NCBI GenBank assembly: GCA_036971475.1
Contig: JBAIZL010000002.1
Span: forward strand, 356,451,082 to 356,515,081
Reading direction: 5' to 3'
Origin: Prosapia bicincta
Taxonomy: Eukaryota > Arthropoda > Insecta > Hemiptera > Cercopidae
DNA length: 64,000 nt
Part shown: one piece after another, positions 11,986 through 24,179 of the stretch
Layout of the letters: each line of letters opens with the position of its first letter
How positions within the stretch are numbered: the first letter of the stretch is position 1
Notes under the pieces: model-generated
The model's database searches: none
What the model saw: the letters and a program-made list of their open reading frames with translations, nothing else
Told to the model about the DNA's origin: nothing
Program-made: the position numbers and the translations under genes

Positions 11986-12409
11986 GTATTATTTAATGTA
12001 TTTTGATTAAAGAAATAATCAAAATCACATTAGTGTTTTAAAATAAGAGTTTACACATTTTGTTTCAGTGTTTTCTTGTAATATAATAAATGAGTAAAAA
12101 TATTTCAAATACAAAAATTGTCATTTGTTAATTAACAAAAATTGTTTTAATCTATTAAAACCATTATTCTAAATGGATTATTTAATGTATTTTTATTAAA
12201 GAAATAATCAAAATCATTGTAGTGCTTTAAAGCGTTTACACAAATTATTATTTTTTCTATAATTTAATCGTCTTATTCTTATAAATACTTCCTCTATCTA
12301 TTTTTAACTGTTTATAGTCCTTTCAATCCCATTACAACCAAGGGGATTACAAATTTAAATTTATGTTACACCTGTTTGTATTATCTTGGCATTAAAACCA
12401 CTACTTACT

Positions 12410-12937
12410 GATTTATTCAGCAGACGCGTTTCACACTAGGTCAGAGCTTTTTCAATGCTGTGAATTACTGACAAGATTGTTGCTCAGGTGTGTTGTGTTG
12501 GCGTGAGTCTATGGTGTATTTCTGTTCTGTGGTGTATTATTGTTCATAGAGTAGTTGTTAATTATGTGCTCAAATATAGTGTTTGATTGGGAGTGTTTTG
12601 TCATTTAGAATGTGTTGTGGATAGTATTTATGGTGTTTACATATCTCATAGTTTTCTACTGTGTTAAGTGTTTTGCTTTTATTGATGTAATGTAGAATTT
12701 TTAGATTGGTTTCTATGTCAATCTGTGAGTCTAGAGTGTTTTGTATGTGTATGGCAACATTTGACGTGGGTTGTGTCTTTCTTATCTGGTTTAAGAGTTA
12801 TTTGTATCATGTGGTAAATGTTCTTTCTGTTAATCCTACCTAAAAGCTGGGACAGTTGTTGCATGTAATCTTGTATACGCCTGCCATGTCAATCAGATGA
12901 ATGGTGTAATAATAAATAAAGAAAAACATACATACAG

Positions 12938-13004
<67 letters not shown>

Positions 13005-13100
13005 CCAACTACACAACGGCCCATTGAAACGGGAGAGAAATGTTAGCGGGCCCAATAACCTTTCAAATTCATAATCCTGAATTAAGGAACGTACTTCTGT
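12410..13100 (-). pseudogene. Penelope-like element 3' remnant with GIY-YIG endonuclease, B1
   Basis: Reverse-strand reading gives GVYKITCNNCPSF at about 12840-12881 (GIY-like start), LGRINRKN, then in another frame QNTLDSQIDIETNLKILHYI, KSKTLNTVENYEI and a stop near 12570. This block order is that of PLE GIY-YIG endonuclease domains. At least two frameshifts separate the pieces. About 110 bp after the stop come CTCTGACC, GTGTGAAACGCGTCTG and AATAAA, the tail motif. An (AT)n(GT)n tract (12948-13003) interrupts the upstream part, where MGPLTFLSRFNGPLC precedes it. No reverse transcriptase is present. Confidence 0.75.
12948..13003. repeat. (AT)n(GT)n microsatellite inside the PLE remnant, B1
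   Basis: About 17 AT units then about 10 GT units. The B2 equivalent has very few AT and over 40 GT units. Confidence 0.95.
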
Positions 13101-14501
13101 AAAATCTGAGGGGTTCTCGGTCTCATTTATTTTGAATTATCAAGACTCTACTGTATTGTAATTAAATGTCAGTTTAATTTATTATTCAACAAACTTGTTC
13201 CGATAGAATTTCACCTTAATTACAATTTTGAGATTTTAAAACTGATTGCAAAGTTTTTAACCAACCAAACCTAGCTGGTTACATTTACTGCAGTGGTAGC
13301 CAACATAGGTTTCAGTATTACTAAGGGAACTAAAACTATGCTGCAAATAAAGTCCTCTGTCACAATATTCTTTGCCTTTCTCTTTGTAAATTTTTAGTCT
13401 TTAGAACAATATTTGAAGCACAATTTTAAGTGTTTTTTTTTTAGTATCAGTTATTTTTATCTTATTGGCAGCAAAATGATAATCCTTTAAGAAAGAGAGT
13501 CCACGTTTTCTTTTTAAAGCTAATCTGTGACACCATCATAGCATAAAATACTTCAATAAGTAGGTCATAGAGGTGGGGTAACTCTTAAGGTTAGGAGGAA
13601 AAAATGTTTACAAATATACCACTTACTAGACACCTCACCATTCTCCATCACATGACCTGCTGATACATTTTACAAATGACAACTTACATTATATATTCAT
13701 ACCAAAAATGGTTTTGATCATTTGTAACATTACTTATATTTTACAACTGTGGTTGAAAGCTTGCTGATATTAAACCATGAGTGGAGTTAAAGGAGGCAAG
13801 GAGGGGCGCTTACCCCCAACTTTCAGGACAAGTGTATTATTTTTTTATAATCAAGAGCTTACAATGAATCCATTAAAATACCACAAAAATAATAACAGTG
13901 CTGACAAGTAATATACTCGGCAGTATTAGTTGTTATTCTGGTCGAATGGAAAGTTTTTTATAAATATGACTATTTTCAAAGAAAAATATGAACTTTATTT
14001 TAATCTTACAAGTCATGATGCTCAAAATAAAATTTTAGCAATTGTTTCTGACGAAGTTTGATATTCAATGTTAGGTTTCTAACAGAAACAAAATCAGGCT
14101 TATTTTTAGACGTATTACTTTGCAAAATTCAAAAAAATTTAAAATTTTGCATATTTATAGGTCTAAAAGACCCCAATTTTCGCTCTATAAGAAACATATA
14201 TAAGAAACATATCGTTGAACACCTTACCTTATCTTACCAATCAAAAAATAGTTTAAAACAGGTACCTTATATTGTATGTTTTTGGATGCTGGCTCTATGT
14301 CAACAACACGTAAATGCTCTCTATTTTTTTAGGGAGTATTTGGACCCCATTTGATACCCCCCGGGGAAATCTGTGCCCCCCAGAACAAAACTTATAACTC
14401 AGCCCATGTATCGAATTGCCCACAACTGTTTCCAAATGCTCTCCTAAAATAGTTAATTTCATATTACTTCTTTAAACAATAAAAATGAATAAGACATAAA
14501 T

Positions 14502-14801
14502 TTAACATATACTGCTAATTAACCAACACAAATAGTGGAATGTGAAGAAATAGACGAAGTATAAAAACTTACAGTAGTTAGATGAAGTAGGGAGCTGTCC
14601 ATTGTCCAGTGATGGAAACGTCTTCACTAACTGGCTAGAAAATGAATCTATCTGGCAGATCATTGTAAAAATGTTGACATAATAAATTTCTGGAGCCCGA
14701 AGGGTAATTAATTTATTAAAATGTGGAATTATGGAGATTTGGGCATTTGCTTCCGTTTTGAAAATTTTTATTATACTGCATTTTAAGTACACGATCCACA
14801 A
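14502..14801 (-). other. 99-codon frame open in all three B copies, probably non-coding (B1)
   Basis: The same-length frame occurs at 42239-42538 and 61679-61978 with no indel. However, between the B1 and B2 copies nearly all of about 11 base differences change the amino acid (about 10 to 1), so protein sequence is not being preserved. The product would be hydrophobic with no motif I know. Listed so the reader can discount it. Confidence 0.5.
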
Positions 14802-17193
14802 TAACTAAAAACAAGACAGTTTTACAATTTATTATACTAATCTCATATCTAAATTGCACTTAATAACGAACTTGGTAGAACTAACTAATGACAATATAAT
14901 AAATGAAGTGAAAATGATACATATACAGATATGGCTGCTCTAAAAACATTCAATAAACAAGTGATAACATAAGATGTATGTTTAATTATCAATTCATATA
15001 TTAGCAAATTAATTTAGTAAAAATCAAAGTATAAAGAGTATTGTTAATAATTTATTAAGAAAAAATTCTCAATTTTTTATACAATGTTGTTTATCCATTA
15101 TTACTTTCATTATATTTATTGTGGGTACACAAAATTACTGGCTCAAGTAGAATAAATTTTTCTATTATTTTAAGTTCTCATGATACTTTCCTAGAGATAT
15201 TGAAGTGAAAATAATCTTAAGTGCCTTTGATATTAGACCTTGATAATTAGGGGTAAACAGGCCAATCAGGCTTTGGCAGCTAACGTGTTAATTGATGTCT
15301 GTTTTAAAATTGTATTACATTTTTTAAGATCTAATGGTCACTACGGTCAAAGTTTATGTCTTATAAGCAAACTATTTAATTTTTTTTACTATTGACTTTC
15401 AAACACAGAGAAGAACGATTTATCATAACTCTATAAGCCAATTAGAGGTTCAAACTACGTGAAAACAATTCATTTAATAGTAAAGCTACACACTCTCAAG
15501 TCTTTCTACATTGAAATCATAGAGTTAATGCAGATCCCTGTTAATAAAGATAATGAGTTAAACTAAACATTGGTAAATATTTACAATTTTGCTATTTACA
15601 AGTGTTTAGTAGTGAAAACTAGTAGCTCACGTGAAGATGGAATCAACTAATATGAATTAGTTAAAATTTTTCAAAATTGATAGACAATAAAAAGTTTTTT
15701 GTTTATAATAGCTTTACAATATTAACGTGAACATATTAAATATAACATTATATATGAACATTGCAATAAATAAATATCCTTCTTGTTGAGCCTTCTTCAT
15801 ACCCGTCTAAAAGTTAATATAGAAATGTATATCTGTTACTACTCTTGTTAGAGAAGTCCTACAAACTGTTCTCAATAACTACCGGTATATCTAATATAAA
15901 TCTAGCAATAGGTCTTGCTAACCAAACCGTCCCAAGATACTTCACTCTGGAGGGTTTTCCTAAAAGGTCACTTTTATCACTGATCAATTGGGTACTCTAT
16001 TGTGCATGGCTTCCACCTCTCAGTAAGCCTATTACGTTATCTAAAGACCTTTAGGAGTTGAATACGTATGAAGAAATAATTTTATGTAAAGCCATTTGGA
16101 GAATTAATTTGTATTAACAGGTGTAAAAATGATGTAGCATTTATAGCATTATGGATTGACCTGTGGTTCTATCCATTAGCGTTGTGGCCTCAAGGTTACA
16201 AATCCATGTTTAGATTATTTGAGAATTTTCATTAGCATCTGATCACTTCTGTTTGTATCAGATATCTATAATTCTTGCATTACATAATGGAATGATCTCT
16301 TTAGAAACTATTGTCCCTGATGATATATAAAATTTAAGGTTTATATATCTCTGAAGATATAGTTTATGTTAAAACTTGTTTGCTCAACATTCAAACATCT
16401 CTCATTTATTCATTTTATTGAAGAAAATCTAACTATTATCTAACAACTTTACAAAGGTCATAAGTTCTTCCCAACAGCTAAGATTACCTACTATCACAGC
16501 AAAACTATATACTTATTTGCTTCTCTATATCACTATGAATACAACATACAACTAATTTATATAGTCTTATTAATAATGACGAAAACATAAATTAAGAGCC
16601 TTTGATACTAGTTAATTAAAGATTATTATTCTTAAAATGCCAATTATATCCTTGGTAATAACATTCTCCAAGATATATTTTCCATAAAAACACTTGTAAA
16701 TATTATGTGACACATCTCCTGAAACAGCCGTCCTCAACAAATATGATTAAGTACTACTATAGACTAATTGTAACATATGTGCAGGTGTTTTTAGTGAAAA
16801 CTATTAGCTTACGTTAAGATGAAATCAACTAATTTATATTTTTCATTTAAAAATCTGATGGTCGTTAAATTTAGTTTTACTTTTATTTAGACCTTTCTTA
16901 AAATTTATTTTTGTAGTAATTTTACTTCCTAAAGTTTATTGAAATTAATGTCAACACTCACATAGAAAGCGTCTGTATTATCACATAAATAGTTTCATGG
17001 ATCCAAGCCTGGATTAAAGGCTAATTTTAGGCTACACAAGGTAAATTTGTTTCATCTAGAGAAAATCTTTAAAAGGAGTAGTGGCTAAACATTGTTGAAG
17101 GGTCTATAAAGGATTATATCCTTTATCTCAAAATGGCCATTTTGCTATTATATTTTCTCGCCATAAAGTTCGCTTATGGAGCTTTAAATAGTT

Positions 17194-17277
17194 CTTATTG
17201 ATATCACTTGGCAAAAAATCAGTACTGACTTAAAAATAACAGTAAGTAATGGTTTTTTACCAAGTAATATCAATAAG
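17194..17277. repeat. Imperfect inverted repeat, ~25-bp arms
   Basis: CTTATTGATATCACTTGGCA (17194 onward) is inverted as CCAAGTAATATCAATAAG (ending 17277), with two mismatches across 25 bp and a ~34-bp loop. The B3 copy (about 63451-63530) has further mismatches. Possible MITE relic or chance hairpin; no target duplication seen. Confidence 0.6.
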
Positions 17278-18045
17278 AAGCATCAAGATGTACAAAAATC
17301 TGCAAGTTTTAAACACTATTTGATGAATGTCAGTTGTGGTAATCATTGTGATAGCATTACTAAAAACGGGTTTTATAACTAAGTGAAAAGTCTTAAGTAA
17401 TTTTCTGCTTATGAATTTTAAAGAAGATTTTTGCTACTGATGGTTTACACTACAGCTTTGTAGATTGAGATTGATGTATGAGTTGGAGTCGTGTTGGGTG
17501 AATGGATTATGTACCCTGTTTTAGAACAACGTGTTTAATTCAAAATTTATGTGTTCATTTAAAATATGTTGTTTTTCTGTTACAAGATGTCTGTATAATA
17601 TTGATCTAATTTCAAGCGAGTCGAAGACACTAGCAGGTACGAATTAATTCCTAGCATCAACTGAGTTTTATTTCCTTACAAAAATATTATCACTTATAAA
17701 GCACTAAATACTATATTTTTTTATACAGGTACAATTTTTTTATTCGTTATTTTGTACCTTTATTAGTTTATTATTATTTGTAATTGATAATAATGTGTAA
17801 TCATAATTAGTAAAAACAAATTAAAAGCTACTTACGGTTTAAAGTTTGCTTTATATTCTAGGCTCCCGCTATTATTGTTCATTTCGTACGTACACAAGAA
17901 TACACTAATTACAGCTACTGAAAAATACAGAGAAAAACCTATACTGAGATTCTCACTCTAGTTGACATATAAACCGCTGAATCATTCTATTATGTTTAGA
18001 TGTTTGACATAAGGATAATGAGCCATAAATATCTCTTTTATTTAT

Positions 18046-18210
18046 CACTTTAACATTAGTTTATGACTATCCAAAACTTATTTATTTGGTAAAAACTTAC
18101 TGAGACAGAACGTTTTCAATCGCTCCGTGGCGATCTTCATCAGACACTGATGAGGGCTTTACAAATTTACAAAATAAAGTTCGGATAGTCATAAACTAAT
18201 GTAAAAGTGA
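18046..18210 (-). repeat. Fold-back element with PLE-type tail motif
   Basis: Arms of about 32 bp (18046-18077 and 18179-18210) are complementary through TTTATGACTATCC / GGATAGTCATAAA with few mismatches. Between them the reverse strand reads CTGATGA (18137-18143), a six-pair stem GATCGC...GCGATT, GAAA (18114-18117), then ACGTTCTGTCTCAGTAAG. The same CTGATGA...GTCTCAGTAAG segment follows PLE-type coding sequence at 56607-56760, so this is probably a terminal fragment of that PLE. Confidence 0.65.
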
Positions 18211-18685
18211 CTCACTAAGTTTTGCCAAACGTAATAGACTACAAAATTCAAAAAGTAACTCTTTTTATTTATGCTGTAAATTTCGAGAGTTGATAAATGT
18301 CCCTTAGAAAGCACATACGTCTAGTCTTGTGCATTACCTACCAGAAAATAAACTGTCATGAGGTAAACAAATCAATCAAACAATGATGACATTCATGACT
18401 AACTGGGCCAGTTTTTATACCCACTTATAAATAGTTGTGACCAATTGACCTAGTTGGACAATCTTATGGTCCTTGGCAAAAGGATTATAAGCAGTCCTCT
18501 TTTGGTACTAAACCTTGTCTTAAAATATTGTTTCAATAATCAACAATTAACAAGATCTGATTTTCTACAAGTGCGCCAAAGGGTATTTTTTGTATTATTG
18601 AGCTTTAAAGTTGCAGAGCCTGGCATGAAAATGTAAATAATCCATTGTGAATGGGCCTTATATAAATAAATAAAAAAATTAAGGT

Positions 18686-21600
18686 GAATACTCAAAAATA
18701 ATTCTAATGTTAAAAAAATACTGATGATAAACACTATAATAATTCAGTAAATATAAATAGGTATAATTTTCTTGCATTAAATAAATTTTAAATGTATAAT
18801 ACTCTCTTGTGTTTTATGTAAATTATTAACCATGAAAATACTAACAAATTAAATACTTTATAACATTAAATGTCAACAAAATTAATTCTAATCATCATAA
18901 TTTTCTAGAGAATATTTTCAAAAAAATATACTACACATTAGTTTAGTGTTAAATACAGAAATTTATAACTGTATTTGTTTTAGGATGTATCCAAGCCTTC
19001 AATGGATCTTTGTATTTACATGTGTATGTTTGTAATTTTAATTCGTTTTATACAATTAATGTTTCTTGACAAAATTTTTAAAAATGTTTTTTTCATCTTA
19101 GTGATAAATAAATTACTAAATATAGAATGTAAACCAAAAAATATAATGCAGCATTCTGTAGGTTCGGTCAACAAAAGTGAATTCTTAATTTGTAAAGACG
19201 TAGTTGATAGAAGTTTAATAGAAAACCTTAATCACATGTTGAATAATATACTGAGTATACATTTTATTTACCAATTCAAATAAAATTTGTTCCTACAAAG
19301 TGTTGGACCCATCAAGGTAATTTTCATCTAAAAAGTGCAACAAAAATATATAACTCATTATGATTGTATTGAATTATTTGTAATAGATTTTATTGAAATA
19401 TAAATTAATATAGTTATTAACTGATCGTAAATATTGAACAATAACATTTTAATCTAATAATGTAGTGCCTACATAATAATAATAATAAAGTAGCATAACC
19501 TGTGTGTTAAAACAGCTGTTCTACAACATAAAAGAAGCTGTTGTGTGAAATCATTTACTGTGTCACTTAATTTAAACATATACAACTATATTGGATGTGT
19601 TAGTGTGAAATCAACTCAAATACCTTTTGCTATACAATGTTTCTGTTCAGGTGTACTAAAAGAATTATCCACTTCAACAAATAGTACAATTATGTAGAGT
19701 ATATATTGTTGCTTCCTAAGTAGAGTTCATATTTAACTTATTTGATTGTTTCAATGATGAGTCTACTTTAACTGTGTTAAAGTGAAGTTAATTTCTGAAA
19801 TATAATTATTTCATTTTTGTTAATATAGCTATGATAAGCTAATGAAACTATTAGTAACAGCTTCTTAGGAATCAAATCTACAAGGTAATAAAAATAAGAA
19901 TAAATCAAATGAAACAAACATAGAACTCACTCCAATTATAAGCCATTTTTGTTTTCAATGCACAAATTAGACCAAGCTAATCCATAGTTTGTTTATAAGT
20001 ATCCTACATGTGGTATAACCTGTAACATGTAGATGATTTCACATCAGAATGGAGTATTAACAACAAGAAATCCAAAAATATCAAACAAATCCAGTTCTAC
20101 AATGTGCAGGCTATTAGTTGTTTGATTTTTTTGCCTGATCCACGACTTATTAGATTTTTAAATGTATTATTTTTTAATGTTAAGAGTTATCTTGTTACTG
20201 AAAGAAATTTACACCAAGCATTAGGTTATTTTACAGTGGAAAATTTTAATATTCAATTAGCTCTATTAACTATTAGCGTTAACTTATTACATTTTAAATA
20301 TATAATAGCTATGGTTATTTTTTCTAAAAGTTTCATTTTATGGGAATACAGTCAACCTAAGTTACTATCTGCTAATTCATGTACAAACTTCCAAAAATTA
20401 ATTGCTTCCAAAAATATTTCTGTTACGTTTAACAACCAAAAAGATGGTCTGTTATGAGTTTTATAGACTGACTGAAATAAATAAGGTACAAAACAAAAAG
20501 GAAATTAAAAAAAAGTCAAGCCTTGATAAATTGAATCTTACTAGCAATCCATAATATATTCTATTGTACAAAAATATTTAAATAGAGAAATCTTCAATCT
20601 GAATGCAGTTTGAGGAATGTATCAATTATAAAACTTAAGACAAACTTAAAAGTACAAAGTTTACATGCAGTATTACTGAACTTAAACAAGTTAAAGTAGT
20701 CTGTCAATTTATCTTGATGTCAGATGACTATCTTAAAAATATTACAAAAAGTAATAGAATAATATAATACTATATAAATACAAAAATATAATAAAATATT
20801 TTCTTTAACTACTTAAATGAATACATTTTGTTCCCTAAAACGTGACCAGTTGAGTTTTTCTAAACTGCTAAATTAAATTATAAAAGTTAATAAATTATAG
20901 CTAATTTCTAAAACTTCCACTTCAAATACAATAAAAAAAAATAACAAGTGACCAAACAGTGGAAATATTAAATACATCCATTAATAATACAAAATAAAAG
21001 TGACCATGGTATCTCCACCAGAACTTTATACGGTTAAAAGTAGGGATGGGCCAGTTCCGATTCTCGATTCCAGGAATTGTCAATTCTAATAGTATTGAGT
21101 AATCGTCGAATCTCCATTGATTAAAGTGCTAACTTCGGCCTATATGACTTAAAAGAATCAAAAATCGACTTAAGAAATCGAGACTCGAAAAACAAATTTA
21201 AAAATCAGAATTGGAATTGATTCTTTCAATGCAAATATTAAATAATTTATATTGTTAACCAACTATTCTTTGAGATCCGCTTGTGAGGTTATGATAATAA
21301 CAAATGAAAGATGTACATAAACTCACAAAGTAATAATTTATTAACTCAGACGAGTTTTAATATGAGTTTTATGTGCGATCATTATTCACTGATGATGATG
21401 ACTTTATCAATGAAACACGTCTGAGTGAATAAATTATTTATTTGTGAGTTTGTATATGTCTTTTATTTGTTATCGAATGTATGTTTTTATTAGATTATGC
21501 AATAGGGGCTTTCAAATCAGATCATACCCTAACATGGCGTTTATAGTTATACTTAATGAAGTCCCTATTGGACTTCCATTTAAAAACATTGCTAATAGAC

Positions 21601-22005
21601 TCTGTACTGCATTCTGGGCAGAAAAGCAATTAACCTATATATATCAAAACATAATATGAATAAACACAATAAAAAATAATATATGCCCTACGTAATATTC
21701 TTAATATTAATAACTACAAAATATAACATTCAGGTAACAATTTTATCGCCTAATAAACCATTCATGGCAAATAATCAAGAACATGCTGTAACACTATAAA
21801 TATAATATATACTCGTGTATATATAAAATACTACTACGATAAATAGTTTCTCATATATTGCAATTCATAATTTTTTAGTAATAAAATACGATCAACTTAC
21901 TCTACGCACTTAAATTATAAAACAAATATTGGTGTGACTAAAATGAAGGCAGGTTGTATAGTTGTCATGAAAATACATTATTGCTTAGCCCATTTTACAA
22001 TAAGA
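18686..22005. repeat. Block A, copy A2 (unit 1)
   Basis: Collinear with A1; lacks the A1 2656-3208 stretch and the long (TA)n, and continues into block C at about 22005 (ACAATAAGATAGTGAG). A short AAT triplet run (near 19475) is absent from A1. The last ~210 bp recur at 44421-44638 in unit 2. No gene recognised; the 117-codon frame at 20104-20457 is disrupted in A1. Confidence 0.9.
21296..21474 (+). repeat. Fold-back element with hammerhead-like core, copy in A2
   Basis: Second copy of the 3369-3545 element: arms 21296-21352 and 21418-21474, CTGATGA at 21389-21395 and GAAA at 21412-21415. Stem III positions are unchanged, while the region between the two core boxes differs (TGATGACTTTATCAAT), so the putative stem II is weaker than in A1. 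Confidence 0.6.
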
Positions 22006-22205
22006 TAGTGAGAGATTGTTCATTATGGAAGAGAAATATCTGCAGAAGAAAAATGGAGTCTCAGAACTATAAGATGAGTTTTCATTATTATTTCTTACAA
22101 CCTAGTTATAATTGTTGTTTACACTTATCCTGTTAACAACATCAGTTTTGTTTTGCATAGCAATCAGTAAAACCTTTACATTTGAACTTGGTAAAGCAAC
22201 AACTA

Positions 22206-22282
22206 GCTGACACTTCCAACCACGTAATAGAAGCAAGAGACACTTACACAGACATCAAGGACACAACACTAAAGCAGTAGAT
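22206..22282 (+). pseudogene. PLE (third family) C-terminal stub, C1
   Basis: Reads NHVIEARDTYTDI then skips 23 bp present in C2 and stops being homologous at AGTAGATAA, where C1 jumps about 2.07 kb relative to C2. See the fuller copy at 44841-45027. Confidence 0.5.
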
Positions 22283-22926
22283 AAAAAAGACATTTTAGAC
22301 ATATATCCTAATAAAAAAGGGAAAACTTTTATCTTTAACGTACTATGAGATACTAACCATCAAAGTGACCATCACATAGAGTAATACAAAGTTATAGATA
22401 GAAACAATTAATGTTGTTATTGCATTTGCAGACTAATGGTGAGCCATTGTATAGATGTTGGTGAGAATGAAAATAATAAGATAAAAGCTAGGCAAAAATG
22501 ACCCTATGACACTATGTTTAGTGTAATGTAACTTACAACTGTTCTGTTCCGTTGATAATTTCGGTTTTAATTTCTGCTTACATTTAACTAATGATTCTTT
22601 AAAACTAAATGTAAATATCGCGTATTCCTAGTGTGGTTTCTATTTATTATCGACAAAAAATAAAATATTCATGTAACCCAAACGACTTGCTTCAATAAAT
22701 ATGATTTCTTGTGATGAAAACTCTTAAAATAAATAATTCTGAAAAATTATCATTATAAAGTAAACTAATATTAAGTTTAAAGATGTTGTGGTCTTGCCTT
22801 TTACTCTAATGCTCACTCATGATTAGGTTAGGCCTGTATTCTACAAACATATTTCTTGATATTAGTTATAAAGTTTTTTTATTCATTTTAATAATACACA
22901 ATATCAAGAGCACAGTGGTACAATAT

Positions 22927-23220
22927 ATTACAATAAAAATATTGAAAAGAACCCCAATACCACAAAAATAATCAAAAATAACAAATAAGACAAGTTACTT
23001 AAGATTAAACCCTTATGTACATTTCGATGACCATGTCATCATCATCAGAGGGTCTAGTTACAAAACACAACCTAGATTGTGTTTTGTAACTAGACCCTCT
23101 GATGATGATGACATGGTCATCGAAATGTACATAAGGGTTTAATCTTAAGTAACTTGTCTTATTTGTTATTTTTGATTATTTTTGTGGTATTGGGGTTCTT
23201 TTCAATATTTTTATTGTAAT
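22927..23220. repeat. Perfect 144-bp-arm palindrome
   Basis: Arms 22927-23070 and 23077-23220 are exact reverse complements over 144 bp by letter-by-letter comparison, with a 6-nt centre (CCTAGA). Each arm holds the motif CTGATGA (23099-23105 on the plus strand), stem GATGAC-ATG-GTCATC and GAAA (23122-23125), and its mirror. An 11-bp direct repeat, TCATTTTAATA, occurs at 22883-22893 and 23220-23230, with 33 bp between the left copy and the palindrome, as expected of a target-site duplication around a head-to-head PLE-like insertion. The region is missing from C2. Confidence 0.95.
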
Positions 23221-23230
23221 CATTTTAATA

Positions 23231-24179
23231 ACACAAATCTTTTACATTTACATAATAAAACAAAGAATATTTAAATAAGATTATGCTTAAATAAAAATTT
23301 TAGGAATTTTATCGAAACAAACGTGTTTAAAAAATGTATAAAAAAGTAAAATTGGAAACGTTTTGTTGAAAATAGAACACTTTTGTTTTTGTTTGAAATT
23401 TTTGTTGCGTGTTTATTTTATAAGAGTTTGTTTGCATAACATTATGTTAATTTTGTAAATTTTATGAGGTATTAATAATAAATATGAAAACCTGTAAGAA
23501 AATGGACAATCAATACTAAAATCCTTAAGAATAATTTTCGTAACATACAATTTTTATTAGCTACGTTTAAATTATTTGTAATAGGAATACTTTTATTCAA
23601 ACAATTACTCATGACTATAACAGAACACACGGACAAGCTAGAATAATTCTAAATTAAACATAGACTAATATAAACCTACCCCTTTTGTTATGAAAGCCCC
23701 AAACAATTCGCTATTTAATCTGAATTATAGGTTTTATCCAATCATATCACCGCAAGGGGCAGATTCTTTATCTTTTAAAATTTTGTTAACTTTATTGGAT
23801 ATTCTTATTCTGCTTGCATTTTACAAACCTAAGCACTTTTATTAAACATTCAACGAAATAAAAACGTAATGAACAGGCCTATTGATTGCGACTGCATATA
23901 TACAATAGAAGAGTAGTTTCAAAACAAAACACTTCTCAGAATGCTTCTTTGTTTTTTAAGAATATTAACTACTTACGATTTGGATTGTAACTAACCTGTA
24001 TTATAAAACCTGTTTTAACTTTTTTTATAGTTTCTCAGTGTAATAGTCATTTTGTTGAGCTACTTAATTTAATGTCTATATTTACGTTGTTTTTCAGTTT
24101 TAATCCCTTGGATACGTATTTTACATATGTAATATTTGAAATATCTTCATGTCATTTGATACTTTACATTTTAGGTCTT
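23231..24179. other. C1 spacer without recognisable content
   Basis: AT-rich sequence between the palindrome and the first partial 570-bp repeat. A ~30-bp word AACTACTTACGATTTGG... at 23966 recurs at 24399. Nothing else seen. Confidence 0.5.

Larger units (their letters stand above)
4131..18685. repeat. Block B, copy B1 (unit 1)
   Basis: Collinear with B2 (31732-44420) up to about 16,680; the remaining tail (16.7-17.7 kb) matches B3 at 62,880-64,000. It contains a LINE RNase H remnant, a GC-rich ~142-bp tandem, an ~840-bp spaced duplication, two PLE remnants, microsatellites and fold-backs. Stretches 4131-7000, 7750-8900, 13100-14500 and 14800-17190 show nothing recognisable: AT-rich DNA with short chance frames. 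Confidence 0.9.

Noticed and set aside
15845..16054. 69-codon forward frame retained in B1 and B2 (43580-43789)
   Set aside because: The differences seen nearly all change the amino acid, so there is no sign of constraint; no recognisable domain.
20104..20457. Longest non-microsatellite frame in the window apart from repeats (117 codons, forward, A2)
   Set aside because: Broken in A1 by several indels and substitutions, hydrophobic AT-driven composition, no motif recognised.
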